A DNA stretch of 64,000 bases from NCBI RefSeq assembly GCF_024055715.1, contig NZ_JAMXMV010000005.1, forward strand, positions 248,001-312,000. Direction: 5' to 3'. Every line of letters starts with the position of its first letter. The stretch's first letter is position 1. This stretch comes from Actinoallomurus soli. Lineage in GTDB: Bacteria > Actinomycetota > Actinomycetes > Streptosporangiales > Streptosporangiaceae. The translations under genes and the position numbers were made by a program. Below the pieces are notes generated by a model. The model was not told the DNA's origin and ran no database searches. It was given only the letters and a program-made list of their open reading frames with translations. Positions 54,558 through 63,050 of this stretch are shown here, one piece after another.

Positions 54558-54600
54558 GCCGTCTACTCAGAGGAGACGAATTCTCCTCTGAGTAGACGGC
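54558..54600. repeat. Perfect 19-bp inverted repeat
   Basis: GCCGTCTACTCAGAGGAGA and TCTCCTCTGAGTAGACGGC pair without mismatch around the five-base loop CGAAT. It starts 95 bases after the lipoprotein stop. No T-tract follows. The stem is longer and less GC-rich than the terminators elsewhere in the window. It may be a terminator, a small-RNA stem or a remnant mobile-element end. Confidence 0.8.
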
Positions 54601-54794
54601 CTCGGAAACGAGCTACCGCCGCCGGTGCCCGACATGCTCCAATTCGAAGGTTTGCCCCGGTAGTGCGACAGCACTCCCATTCCCGGGACCGCGAGCGAGG
54701 TGCCGACCGGCGGTGACCAGGTCGGCCGGGAACCAGGTCCTGCCGTCCAACCGGCTCCCCGCCCGATGCGATGGGCGGTCGCCTGAGGCCCGAG

Positions 54795-54827
54795 TTGACC
54801 TTCACATCAATGTGAAGGCTGCATCGT
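54795..54827 (+). promoter_or_regulatory. MerR-type promoter with dyad operator
   Basis: TTGACC is followed by the perfect dyad CCTTCACAT-CA-ATGTGAAGG, whose first two bases belong to the -35, and a probable -10 CATCGT that ends six bases before the ATG. A 9-bp-arm dyad inside an over-long 19-21-base spacer is the hallmark of MerR/SoxR-family targets. No MerR gene is present in the window. Confidence 0.62.
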
Positions 54828-54833
54828 GTGGCC

Positions 54834-55670
54834 ATGCGAACGACTGCGGACACACTGCACCACGTCGAGTTCGGCCGGGGAGTGCCCGTGCTGATGGTCC
54901 ACGGGTTCACGGTCGACCACCGCCTCATGCTGCCGCTGGAGTCCGCGTTCACCGATCGACCGGGATGGCGCCGCGTGTACGTGGACCTGCCCGGGTCGGG
55001 GCGGTCGCCGCGGCTACCGGCTCCCGTCACGGCCGATCGTACGGCGGCGGCGCTCATGACCTTCATCGACGAGGTGATCGGCCGTGAACCCTTCGCGATC
55101 GTCGGCATCTCGTTCGGCGGCCAGCTCGTCCGGCATGTCGTCGCCGAGCTCGGCGCACAGGTGATGGGCATGTGCCTGCTCGCGCCCGTCGTCGCCCCGG
55201 TCGGGCGGCGCGAACTGCCGGCGCGACAGGTACTCGATCGCGACGATGAGCTCCTCGCCTCGCTCGACCCGGCGGACCGGGCCGTCTTCTCGGACATCGC
55301 CATCTGGCAGACGGCTGCGGGATGGGCGGCGTTCCGAGACCATGTCCTTCCCGGCCTCCGCGCCCATCACCGGGATGACGCGAGGGAGCTGGCTGCGGCG
55401 TACATGCTCTCCGCCACTCCCGAGACCCGCTTCACCACGCACGACGGTCCGCATCTCCTCGTGACCGGGCGGCAGGATCACATGGTCGGCTGGCGGGATC
55501 AACTGGCCTTGCTCGAGCACTATCCACGCATGACGTACGCCGTCCTCGACGGATGCGGCCACAACGTGCACCTCGACCAGCCGGAGCAGGTCAACGCGCT
55601 GCTCCGGTCGTGGCTGGACGCTCTGGAGGCCGAGTCGGCGGTGGACCGGGCGCTCCGAGCCGGCCGGTGA
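54834..55670 (+). CDS. Alpha/beta hydrolase
   Basis: 278 residues. HGFTVDHRL is the oxyanion-side motif, GISFGGQ carries the nucleophile serine, GRQDHM the acid and GCGHNVHLDQP the histidine, so the triad is complete. The family is broad (esterases, C-C hydrolases, lactonases), and the substrate is unknown. The ATG lies six bases after a CATCGT -10; an in-frame GTG two codons upstream is the alternative. Control by a MerR-type regulator suggests a response to a small toxic or redox-active compound. The iminopeptidase homologue follows 54 bases later. Confidence 0.83.
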   Translation: MRTTADTLHHVEFGRGVPVLMVHGFTVDHRLMLPLESAFTDRPGWRRVYVDLPGSGRSPRLPAPVTADRTAAALMTFIDEVIGREPFAIVGISFGGQLVRHVVAELGAQVMGMCLLAPVVAPVGRRELPARQVLDRDDELLASLDPADRAVFSDIAIWQTAAGWAAFRDHVLPGLRAHHRDDARELAAAYMLSATPETRFTTHDGPHLLVTGRQDHMVGWRDQLALLEHYPRMTYAVLDGCGHNVHLDQPEQVNALLRSWLDALEAESAVDRALRAGR

Positions 55671-55724
55671 TCATCGATATCGTCGGGCGACGCAGGCGCC
55701 AGGCCCTGAGGAGGAGGAGATCCG

Positions 55725-56696
55725 GTGCTCTATCCGGAGATCGAGCCGTACGACCACGGCATGCTGGACGTCGGCGACGGGCAGCGCGTCTACTGGGAGG
55801 TCTGCGGCAACCCGGACGGCAGACCGGCCGTCGCGCTGCGGCCGGGCTCGGGCTGCGGGCCGTGGTGGCGCCGGTACTTCGATCCCGGGGCCTACCGGGT
55901 CGTGCTGTTCGACCAGCGCGGCTGCGGCCGCAGCACGCCGCACGCGAGCGCACCGGTCATCGACCTGAGCACCAACACGACCGACCATCTGATCGCCGAC
56001 ATCGAACTCCTGCGCGGCCACCTGGGCATCGACCGGTGGTTGGTGCTCGGTGGATCCTGGGGATCCACGCTCGGGCTGGCCTACGCCGAACGCCATCCCG
56101 AGCGGGTCGGCGAGCTCATCCTCTTCGCGGTCGCCTTGACGGTCCGCCGGGACGTCGAATGGATCACCCGTGACGTCGGCCGGCTCTTCCCCGAGCAGTG
56201 GGCGCGCTTCCGCGACGGCGTGCCGGCCGCCGACCGGAACGGCAGCCTTGTGGAGGCGTACAGCCGGCTCCTGCACCATCCCGACCCCGCCGTCCGCGAG
56301 AAGGCGGCGCGGGACTGGTGTGCGTGGGAGGACGCGCACGTGGCCGTACTGCCGGATCACCGTCCCGATCCACGGTACGAGGATCCGGCCTTCCGGATGT
56401 GCTTCGCCCGGCTGGTGACGCACTACTGGCGGCACGCCGGATTCCTCGAGGACGGCGCACTGCTGCGCGACGCGGGACGCCTCGCCGGAATCCCCGGCGT
56501 GCTGATCCACGGTCGCCTCGACGTCAGCAGCCCGCTCCAGTCGGCCTGGGAGCTGTCCCAGGCCTGGCCGGACGGGGAGCTGGTCGTGGTCGGCGACGCG
56601 GGACACGGCGGGGGCGGCATGTCCGACGCCATCGTGGCGGCCACGGACCGCTTCGCCGCCCCGGTCAGGAGACCGGCTCGGCCGGAGCGGACCTGA
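55725..56696 (+). CDS. pip: Proline iminopeptidase homologue with altered oxyanion motif
   Basis: 323 residues of peptidase family S33. The nucleophile S111 is in GGSWGSTLGLAYAERHP, with the acid in HGRLDVSSP and histidine in GDAGHGGGG. The normally invariant HGGPG near residue 38 reads LRPGSG, as if six bases encoding part of HGG were deleted in frame. That motif forms the oxyanion hole, so peptidase activity is doubtful. The start is a GTG behind a strong GAGGAGGAG. The 3' end overlaps the convergent acyltransferase gene by 32 bases. Confidence 0.85.
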   Translation: MLYPEIEPYDHGMLDVGDGQRVYWEVCGNPDGRPAVALRPGSGCGPWWRRYFDPGAYRVVLFDQRGCGRSTPHASAPVIDLSTNTTDHLIADIELLRGHLGIDRWLVLGGSWGSTLGLAYAERHPERVGELILFAVALTVRRDVEWITRDVGRLFPEQWARFRDGVPAADRNGSLVEAYSRLLHHPDPAVREKAARDWCAWEDAHVAVLPDHRPDPRYEDPAFRMCFARLVTHYWRHAGFLEDGALLRDAGRLAGIPGVLIHGRLDVSSPLQSAWELSQAWPDGELVVVGDAGHGGGGMSDAIVAATDRFAAPVRRPARPERT

Positions 56697-58212
56697 GCGG
56701 CGGACTCACGCGGGCGGGCTCGGGACGGTACGGGCGGGCCAGACCGATGACGGTCAGTGCGGCGACGGCCAGCAGGCAGAGCCAGGCGAAGGCATCGCCC
56801 ACCACGTCGTACACGGTCGTCGCACCGTGCGTCGGCACGTCGGCCACCGTCGTCTGCCGGTCGGTCGTGAAGTAGTCGGTGGCGGCCAGGACGTGCCCCC
56901 GGTCGTCGAAGGCGGCGGACAGGCCGTCGGCGTCCTGGCGCACCAGCGCGTACCCGCCTTCGATCGCGCGCAGGGCGGCCTTCTCGGTGTGCGCCCGGCC
57001 GTACTCCCGCCAGTCGTGCGCGGGGACGAGCATGATGTCCGCCCGTACGCGCATGAGGTCGGGGAAGTCGGCGTCGTAGCAGATGACGTTCGCGATCCGG
57101 CCGTACGGCGTGTCGACGACCGGCACGTGCCCGTCTCCCGGCGTGAACGTCTCCGAGCCGGGAATGGGATGGGCCTTCTGGTACGTCCACAGGACGCGCC
57201 CGTCCGGGCCGATGAACACCGCCTCGTCGCGCCCGTAGGCCGGGGCGGTCGTGCTGTACACGCCGAGGCCGATCTCCAGGTAGACGCCCGACCTGCGCGC
57301 CTCCTCCCGCGCCCGCGTGATGGCGGTGGGCTCGTCGGCCTCCAGCGTCTTGACGCCCTCTTCGGGCCAGACCACGATCCTGGCGCCGGCTTCGGCCTCG
57401 CGCCGGGTGGTCGCCAGCAGGTCGTTCTCCACGGCCGCCATGGCGGGCCGGACCGCCGAGGGCGGGGCGGCGGCGACGTCACGGCGGCCACCGGGGATCC
57501 GCTGGAGCGCCGCCTGCAGGGCGTCGGTCGCCTCCCGGCCGGGGCTGACCCCGGCGATCCGGACCGTCGTGCCGCCCTGCGAGAACGCGAGCCGCGCGCC
57601 GCCGCCGAGGAGGACCGTGGACAGCACGGCCCCGTACACGACGGCGCTGCGGGCCGACCGCCAGGAGGGCCGCTCCCAGAACCGGTTGACGGCACTGGCG
57701 GCCCAGGCGATCAGGAAGCCGATGCCGTACGAGCCGATGATCGAGGTGACCTGCAGCAGCGGCAGGTCGCCGTACTGGGTGACGGCGCGCGAACCGTACG
57801 CCGTGCCGAACGGCGACAGCAGCGTGATGAGGAACTCCGACCCGGCGGCCGCGGCGGGGAACGTCAGCACCGACATCCACGGGCGCAGCCGGCCGACGAG
57901 CAGCCGGTCGAGCAGGAACGGCAGCGTCTGCAACAGGCTCAGGCCGGCCGCTCCCGCGATGATGACGACGTTGAAGCCCATCGCCGACTCGTCGATCCAG
58001 AACACGGCCGCGGCGAGGTTCGCGAGCAGGATCCACGGAGTCGCCGACCACGCGCGGCCGGTACGGGCGAAGCGCAGCAGGAGCACCGGGGAGATCCAGG
58101 CGGCGAGGGGGATGTCCCATCGGCCGCCGACCGCGAACAGCGTCGCGGCGGTTCCCAGGATGAGGAGCGCGTAGCGCGCCCACGTCGGCGTCGCACGCCG
58201 GGCATCGTCCAT
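56665..58212 (-). CDS. lnt: Apolipoprotein N-acyltransferase
   Basis: 515 residues. An N-terminal block of about seven membrane helices is followed by an extracytoplasmic nitrilase-like domain with the full catalytic triad: glutamate in WPEEGVKT near 282, lysine in YQKAHPIPG near 345 and cysteine in VICYDADFPD near 377. A last helix follows (AFAWLCLLAVAALTVIGLA). It would N-acylate the lipid-modified cysteine of mature lipoproteins. The ATG has GGAAG upstream; an in-frame GTG twelve codons earlier is less likely. Confidence 0.88.
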   Translation of the reverse strand: MDDARRATPTWARYALLILGTAATLFAVGGRWDIPLAAWISPVLLLRFARTGRAWSATPWILLANLAAAVFWIDESAMGFNVVIIAGAAGLSLLQTLPFLLDRLLVGRLRPWMSVLTFPAAAAGSEFLITLLSPFGTAYGSRAVTQYGDLPLLQVTSIIGSYGIGFLIAWAASAVNRFWERPSWRSARSAVVYGAVLSTVLLGGGARLAFSQGGTTVRIAGVSPGREATDALQAALQRIPGGRRDVAAAPPSAVRPAMAAVENDLLATTRREAEAGARIVVWPEEGVKTLEADEPTAITRAREEARRSGVYLEIGLGVYSTTAPAYGRDEAVFIGPDGRVLWTYQKAHPIPGSETFTPGDGHVPVVDTPYGRIANVICYDADFPDLMRVRADIMLVPAHDWREYGRAHTEKAALRAIEGGYALVRQDADGLSAAFDDRGHVLAATDYFTTDRQTTVADVPTHGATTVYDVVGDAFAWLCLLAVAALTVIGLARPYRPEPARVSPPLRSAPAEPVS

Positions 58213-58412
58213 CTCGTGACTTCCGTTCTCAGGAGGGTTCGTCCGCACACCGTGCGGGAGCGCCGTTCACCGGCCGTGCTCAGAACGCTACGAGCGCCCG
58301 CCCGCCCGCCGCCTCGTCCTCTTCGCCGATTCCTCGCCGATCCGCGCAACTTTGGATGCGGCCGCGAGGACGAGTACGTGACCTCGTGAACGGAATACCG
58401 TTGCGCTCAGAG

Positions 58413-59609
58413 ATGACGACCCATGTGAGAGCCGGCCTGCGCCGGACACGCGGATGGCTGACCGGCAGGCCGTGGCTGACCGACCTGGCGCTGGGCGGCG
58501 GGCTCACCGCGTTCGACGTGATGACGCTGTCGGCCCGGACGCCGGCGCCGAGCGTGGCGGGCCTGGCCCTCTGGGGGCTGCAGACCGTTCCGTTGTTCTG
58601 GCGGCGCCGCCGCCCGGGTCTGGCGCTGGCGGCGATGACGATCGCCTTCGCGGTGTTCGAGGCGGCCGACCCGGTCCCGGGGAAGACACCGGGCCCGTAC
58701 TTCCTGATCTTCGGCGTGTTCGCGGTCGCCCGCCGGGCCTCGGCACGGGTGAGCCTGGCCTGGACGCTGCCCGCGCTCGCCGTCGCGGTGACGGCGGACC
58801 TCCTCACCGGCCGGTCCGGGCCGCCCCGTCTCGACTCCCTCGAACCGATCACCGCGACGACCTTCGTCGCGTACTTCCTCGTCGCCTGGCTCCTGGGGTA
58901 CGGCGCACGGCGGATCGACCTCGACGCCCGCCGGCTCCGGGACCTCAACGAACGGCTCCGCGCCCAGCAGGAGATCAACGCGCGTCAGGCCGTCGTCACG
59001 GAGCGGGCGCGCATCGCCCGCGACCTGCACGACGTCGTCGCGCACCACGTCAGTGCGATCGCCGTGCAGGCGCGTTCCACCGAGGAGATCGTTCAGGACG
59101 ATCCGCGGCTCGGCCGGCGGGGCGTGGCGCGCATCGCGGAGACGGCCGACACCGCGCTGGTCGAGATGCGCCGCATCCTCGGCCTGCTCGCCGCCGAGCC
59201 CGAGAGCGTCGGCCCGGAACCGTCTCTCCGCAACGTCGACCGCCTCATCGAGGCGGCGGAGGCCACCGGCTGCCGCGTCACGGCGGCGCTCGACGCGCCG
59301 GCCGACGCGGTGCCGGCCGCGATCCAGGTCTCGGCCTACCGGATCCTGCAGGAGGCGGTGACGAACGTCTTCCGGCACGCCGGTCCCGTCGACGTCCGGG
59401 TCGCCGTGCGCGTCGGCGACCGCGGCCTGACGATCGAGGTCGAGAACGCCCCGGCCGCCGCCGGCCACCGGCCGGTCCCGGGATCCGGCCGCGGGCTAAT
59501 CGGCATCCGCGAGCGCGTCACGGCCTTCGACGGGACCCTTCACGCCGGCCCGCGCCCGCACGGCGGGTGGCGGATCCACGCCACGCTTCCACTCCAGGGG
59601 CTTCGATGA
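58413..59609 (+). CDS. NarL-type sensor histidine kinase
   Basis: 398 residues. Five or six membrane helices up to about 165 form the sensor, followed by a coiled linker and a HisKA_3 domain with phospho-acceptor H206 in RARIARDLHDVVAHHVS. The ATPase domain is near the end (RILQEAVTNVFRHAG, GSGRGLIGIRERV). The ATG is uncertain: TACCGT ends 11 bases upstream but there is no Shine-Dalgarno. The stop overlaps the response-regulator start as ATGA. It is a DesK/NarX-like membrane sensor of unknown stimulus. Confidence 0.9.
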   Translation: MTTHVRAGLRRTRGWLTGRPWLTDLALGGGLTAFDVMTLSARTPAPSVAGLALWGLQTVPLFWRRRRPGLALAAMTIAFAVFEAADPVPGKTPGPYFLIFGVFAVARRASARVSLAWTLPALAVAVTADLLTGRSGPPRLDSLEPITATTFVAYFLVAWLLGYGARRIDLDARRLRDLNERLRAQQEINARQAVVTERARIARDLHDVVAHHVSAIAVQARSTEEIVQDDPRLGRRGVARIAETADTALVEMRRILGLLAAEPESVGPEPSLRNVDRLIEAAEATGCRVTAALDAPADAVPAAIQVSAYRILQEAVTNVFRHAGPVDVRVAVRVGDRGLTIEVENAPAAAGHRPVPGSGRGLIGIRERVTAFDGTLHAGPRPHGGWRIHATLPLQGLR

Positions 59610-60301
59610 CCATCCGGGTGCTGCTCGCCGACGATCAGGAGATGGTACGGGCGGCGCTGCGCGCCGTCATCGACCGCCGCGAGGACCTGTGCGTCGTCGG
59701 GGAGGCCGCCGACGGCGATCAGGCGGTCGAGGCCGCGTCCCGCCTGCGGCCCGACGTCGTGGTCATGGACGTCCGCATGCCCGGGACGACCGGTGTCGAG
59801 GCCACCCGCCGCATCCTCACCGAATGGCCGTACGAGGACGCGCCGCCACGGATCCTCGTGCTCACGACCTTCGACCTGGACGAGTACGTGCACGCGGCCC
59901 TGCGCGCCGGCGCCTCCGGCTTCCTCCTGAAGAACAGCCCGCCCGACCAGCTCGCGCATGCGATCCGGGTCGTCGCCGGCGGTGAGGCCATGCTGGCCCC
60001 GAGCGTCACGCACCGGCTCATCAGCGCGTTCACCGCACTGCCCACCGGCCTCGTCCCCGGCACGCCCGCTCCGGCGCCGGACCACCGGGGACGCCTCGAC
60101 GCGCTCACCGAACGCGAACGGGAGGTGCTCATCCTGATCGCCCGCGGGCTGTCCAACGCCCAGATCGCAGACGCGCTCGGTCTCACCCAGGCCAACGTGA
60201 AGAGCCGCGTCAACCGCATCCTCACCCGGCTCGGCCTCGAGAACCGCGTCCAGGCCGCCATCCTCGCCCGGGACGCGGGCCTGATCCCGCCCGGGCAGTG
60301 A
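59606..60301 (+). CDS. NarL/LuxR-family response regulator
   Basis: 231 residues. The receiver has D9/D10 and phospho-acceptor D55 (VVVMDVRMPG); the LuxR helix-turn-helix is at about 170-220 (LTEREREVLILIARGLSNAQIADALGLTQANVKSRVNRIL). It is translationally coupled to the kinase by an ATGA overlap. No obvious target gene is adjacent; the convergent xylose genes and the divergent acyltransferase are separate units. Confidence 0.93.
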   Translation: MTIRVLLADDQEMVRAALRAVIDRREDLCVVGEAADGDQAVEAASRLRPDVVVMDVRMPGTTGVEATRRILTEWPYEDAPPRILVLTTFDLDEYVHAALRAGASGFLLKNSPPDQLAHAIRVVAGGEAMLAPSVTHRLISAFTALPTGLVPGTPAPAPDHRGRLDALTEREREVLILIARGLSNAQIADALGLTQANVKSRVNRILTRLGLENRVQAAILARDAGLIPPGQ

Positions 60302-60304
60302 AGC

Positions 60305-60339
60305 GGAGGCTCCGCCGGTGGCAGAGCGGCGGAGCCTCC
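60305..60339 (+). terminator. Terminator after the NarL-type pair
   Basis: GGAGGCTCCGCCG and CGGCGGAGCCTCC, 13 perfect pairs, nine-base loop, starting three bases after the stop codon. No T-tract. Confidence 0.7.
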
Positions 60340-60359
60340 ACGGCGCCCGCCCGCCGAGG

Positions 60360-60395
60360 ACGACGGCGGCCCGGCCGCACCGGGACCGCCGTCGT
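60360..60395 (-). terminator. Terminator of the xylA-xylB operon
   Basis: ACGACGGCGG and CCGCCGTCGT, ten perfect pairs, about six bases after the xylB stop. Together with the preceding hairpin it separates two convergent operons. Confidence 0.6.
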
Positions 60396-60400
60396 ACCGA

Positions 60401-61780
60401 TCAGCGGGACAGGATGTGGTCGCGGGCCTCGGCGTACCGTTCGCGGATCGACGGGACCGCGTCGGCCTCGTACGTCTCCAGGCCCGCGCGTTCCCAGCGC
60501 GGCGGCTCGGCCGCGCCGGACAGCGCCCAGGCGGCCTGGGCGGCCGCGCCCTCGGCGACGTACTCGCCGGTGGGCGGAACCAGCACCGGCCGGCCGAAGA
60601 CGGTCGGCGCGATGCGGCGTACGGCCTCCGAGCGGGCGGCGCCCCCGATGAGCAGCACCCGGTCGGCCCGCGCACCCTGGGCGAGCAGCGCGTCCAGCCC
60701 GTCGGCGAGGCCGCACAGCATGCCCTCGATCGCCGCGCGGGCCAGGTGCGCCGGCGTGGACGTGGCCAGGCGCAGGCCGTGCACCGAGCCGGTGGCGTCC
60801 GGCCGGTTCGGCGTGCGCTCGCCCTCCAGGTACGGCACGAGGACGAGGCCGTCCGCGCCGGGCGGCGCGGACAGGGCCAGCCGGGAGACCTCCTGGTGGT
60901 CGACGCCGAGCAGGGCCGCGGCGGCGTCGAGCACCCGGGCGGCGTTCAGCGTGCAGACCAGCGGCAGGAACCGGCCCGTCGCGTCGGCGAACCCGGCGAC
61001 GTCACCCGCTGGGTCGGCGGACGCCCGCTCCGCCGCGGTGAACACCGTCCCGGAGGTGCCGAGGGACACCACCACGTCGCCGGGCCGCAGGCCCAGTCCG
61101 AGTGCCGCGCCCATGTTGTCGCCCGTGCCGGCCGACACCAGCGCGCCGGACGGCGTACGCCCGGCGGCCTCCGCCGGGCCGAGGACGCGCGGGAGCTCCG
61201 GCACCCGCCCGAGCGCCAGCTCCAGCAGGTCCGGCCGGTACTCCCCGGTGGCGGGGGACCAGTAGCCGGTGCCGGACGCGTCGCCCCGGTCGGTGACGAA
61301 CTCACCGGTCAGCCGCCACGTGAGGTAGTCGTGCGGCAGGCACACCGACGCCGTACGGGCGGCGGCCTCCGGCTCGTGCCGGGCCAGCCAGCGCAGCTTG
61401 GTCACCGTGAACGACGCGACCGGCACGCTGCCGACCGCGTCGGCCCACTTGGCGGGCCCGCCGAACTCCTCGACGAGGTCCCCGGCCGCGCCGGCCGAGC
61501 GGGTGTCGTTCCACAGCAGCGCCGGCCGGACGACCTCACCGGTCTCCGTACGGCACACCATGCCGTGCTGCTGGGCCGCGACGCCGATCGCGGCCACGTC
61601 GTCCAGGCCGCCCGCCGCCTCCGTGGCGCGGCCGAGCGCGTCCCACCAGGCGGCGGGGTCCGCCTCGGTGCCGTCCGGGTGCGGCGCCTGACCGGCGCGG
61701 ACGACCGCGCCGGTCTCGGCGTCGGCGACGACGACCTTGCAGGACTGGGTCGACGAGTCGACCCCCGCGACGAGACTCAT
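60401..61780 (-). CDS. xylB: Xylulokinase
   Basis: 459 residues, FGGY family. [18 protein letters not shown] is the N-terminal phosphate motif, [10 protein letters not shown] and WNDTRSAG line the xylulose site, and [14 protein letters not shown] and [16 protein letters not shown] form the ATP side. It phosphorylates D-xylulose to xylulose 5-phosphate for the pentose-phosphate pathway. It lies 34 bases after xylA on the same strand, so the two form an operon. Confidence 0.95.
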   Translation of the reverse strand: MSLVAGVDSSTQSCKVVVADAETGAVVRAGQAPHPDGTEADPAAWWDALGRATEAAGGLDDVAAIGVAAQQHGMVCRTETGEVVRPALLWNDTRSAGAAGDLVEEFGGPAKWADAVGSVPVASFTVTKLRWLARHEPEAAARTASVCLPHDYLTWRLTGEFVTDRGDASGTGYWSPATGEYRPDLLELALGRVPELPRVLGPAEAAGRTPSGALVSAGTGDNMGAALGLGLRPGDVVVSLGTSGTVFTAAERASADPAGDVAGFADATGRFLPLVCTLNAARVLDAAAALLGVDHQEVSRLALSAPPGADGLVLVPYLEGERTPNRPDATGSVHGLRLATSTPAHLARAAIEGMLCGLADGLDALLAQGARADRVLLIGGAARSEAVRRIAPTVFGRPVLVPPTGEYVAEGAAAQAAWALSGAAEPPRWERAGLETYEADAVPSIRERYAEARDHILSR

Positions 61781-61814
61781 CGCCGCCCCCGGGACGGCGC
61801 CGTCAGGACGCGGT

Positions 61815-62957
61815 TCACCGGGCGCCGAGGATGTGCTCGACGGCCAGCTGGTCGAGGCGCTCGTAGTGGTAGCCCCGCTCGGCGGCGGCCTCGACGTCGA
61901 AGTCGTCCTGCGCCAGGGACTCGTAGGTCTCGCCCTCCGCGAGGGTCGGCACCGCGAGCTGGTCGGTGCGCGAGGCGGCCAGGGCCTCCTGCACCTCCGG
62001 GTCGGCGCGGAACGCCCGCGCGCGCTCCTTCAGGATGAGGTAGGTGCGCATGTTCGCGGCGGCCGAGGCCCACACGCCGGAGAAGTCCTCGGTGCGGGTC
62101 GGCTTGTAGTCGAAGTGGCGCGGCCCGTCGTACCCGCCGTTCTCCAGCAGGTCGACGAGGAAGAAGGCGCTCTTCAGGTCGCCGTGGCCGAAGACCAGGT
62201 CCTGGTCGTACTTCGGGCCGTGCTGGCCGTTCAGGTCGATGTGGAACAGCTTGCCGTGCCACAGCGCCTGGGCGATGCCGTGGACGAAGTTCATCCCGGC
62301 CATCTGCTCGTGCCCGACCTCGGGGTTGAGGCCGACCATGTCGGCGTGCTCCAGCGAGCCGATGAACGCCAGCGCGTGGCCGATGGTCGGCAGCAGGATG
62401 TCGCCGCGCGGCTCGTTCGGCTTCGGCTCGAGCGCGAACCGGATGCCGTAGCCCTTGTCGGTGACGTACGTGGCGAGGGTGTCGATGGCCTCGCGGAACC
62501 GGTCGAGGGCGACCCGCACGTCCTTGGCGGCGTCGGACTCGGCGCCCTCGCGGCCGCCCCAGAAGACGTACGTCTTGGCGCCCAGCTCGGCGGCCAGGTC
62601 GAGGTTGCGCATGACCTTGCGGAGGGCGTACCGGCGGATGTCGCGGTCGTTGGAGGTGAACGCGCCGTCCTTGAACACCGGGTGGGTGAACAGGTTCGTC
62701 GTCGCCATCGGGACCTTGAGGCCGGTCTCGTCGAGCGCCTTGCGGAAGGCGGCGATCGCCTTGTCCCGGTCCGGCTCGACGGCGAGGAGGTCGTCGTCGT
62801 GGAACGTCACCCCGTAGGCGCCGAGCTCCGCGAGCCGGTGCACCGACTCCACCGGGTCGAGCGGCGGCCGGGTCGCGTCACCGAACGGGTCGCGCGCCTG
62901 CCAGCCGACGGTCCACAGCCCGAAGGTGAACTTGTCCTCAGGGGTGGGTTCGAACAT
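61815..62957 (-). CDS. xylA: Xylose isomerase
   Basis: 380 residues, the short actinomycete class of xylose (glucose) isomerase. The active-site His and Asp are in [10 protein letters not shown] (near 53-57), and the metal-binding residues lie in [23 protein letters not shown] and [19 protein letters not shown]. It converts D-xylose to D-xylulose in the cytoplasm. The ATG follows GAGGAGACGAG. A well-formed promoter lies 35 bases upstream, overlapping that of the divergent ROK regulator. Confidence 0.96.
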   Translation of the reverse strand: MFEPTPEDKFTFGLWTVGWQARDPFGDATRPPLDPVESVHRLAELGAYGVTFHDDDLLAVEPDRDKAIAAFRKALDETGLKVPMATTNLFTHPVFKDGAFTSNDRDIRRYALRKVMRNLDLAAELGAKTYVFWGGREGAESDAAKDVRVALDRFREAIDTLATYVTDKGYGIRFALEPKPNEPRGDILLPTIGHALAFIGSLEHADMVGLNPEVGHEQMAGMNFVHGIAQALWHGKLFHIDLNGQHGPKYDQDLVFGHGDLKSAFFLVDLLENGGYDGPRHFDYKPTRTEDFSGVWASAAANMRTYLILKERARAFRADPEVQEALAASRTDQLAVPTLAEGETYESLAQDDFDVEAAAERGYHYERLDQLAVEHILGAR

Positions 62958-62990
62958 CTCGTCTCCTCATTTCGTTCAAGCTCTGGACTA

Positions 62991-63018
62991 ATTAAAACCC
63001 GCAGGTGCCCGGTGTCAA
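62991..63018 (-). promoter_or_regulatory. Promoter of xylA-xylB
   Basis: On the minus strand: TTGACA, a 16-base spacer, then TTTAAT, nearly consensus. The box ATTAGTC (62986-62992) begins at the -10 and runs towards the start site, and the same box occurs in the opposite orientation at the regulator promoter. Confidence 0.7.
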
Positions 63019-63044
63019 CAGGGGAGGGGTTGCATGATTAGTCT
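63015..63044 (+). promoter_or_regulatory. Leaderless promoter of the ROK regulator
   Basis: TCAACA, an 18-base spacer, then TAGTCT, ending six bases before the ATG. Its -35 overlaps the -35 of xylA on the other strand, and ATTAGTC (63037-63043) covers the -10, so one bound regulator could block both. Confidence 0.6.
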
Positions 63045-63050
63045 GTGAAC

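Larger units (their letters stand above)
54464..54833. other. 370-base region without a gene
   Basis: No credible coding frame on either strand. It holds a perfect 19-bp inverted repeat in its middle and a MerR-type promoter at its right end. The rest shows nothing recognisable. Confidence 0.7.

Noticed and set aside
54558-54600. Integron attC site or transposon end
   Set aside because: No integron core sites, no flanking direct repeats and no transposase; only the perfect stem is seen.
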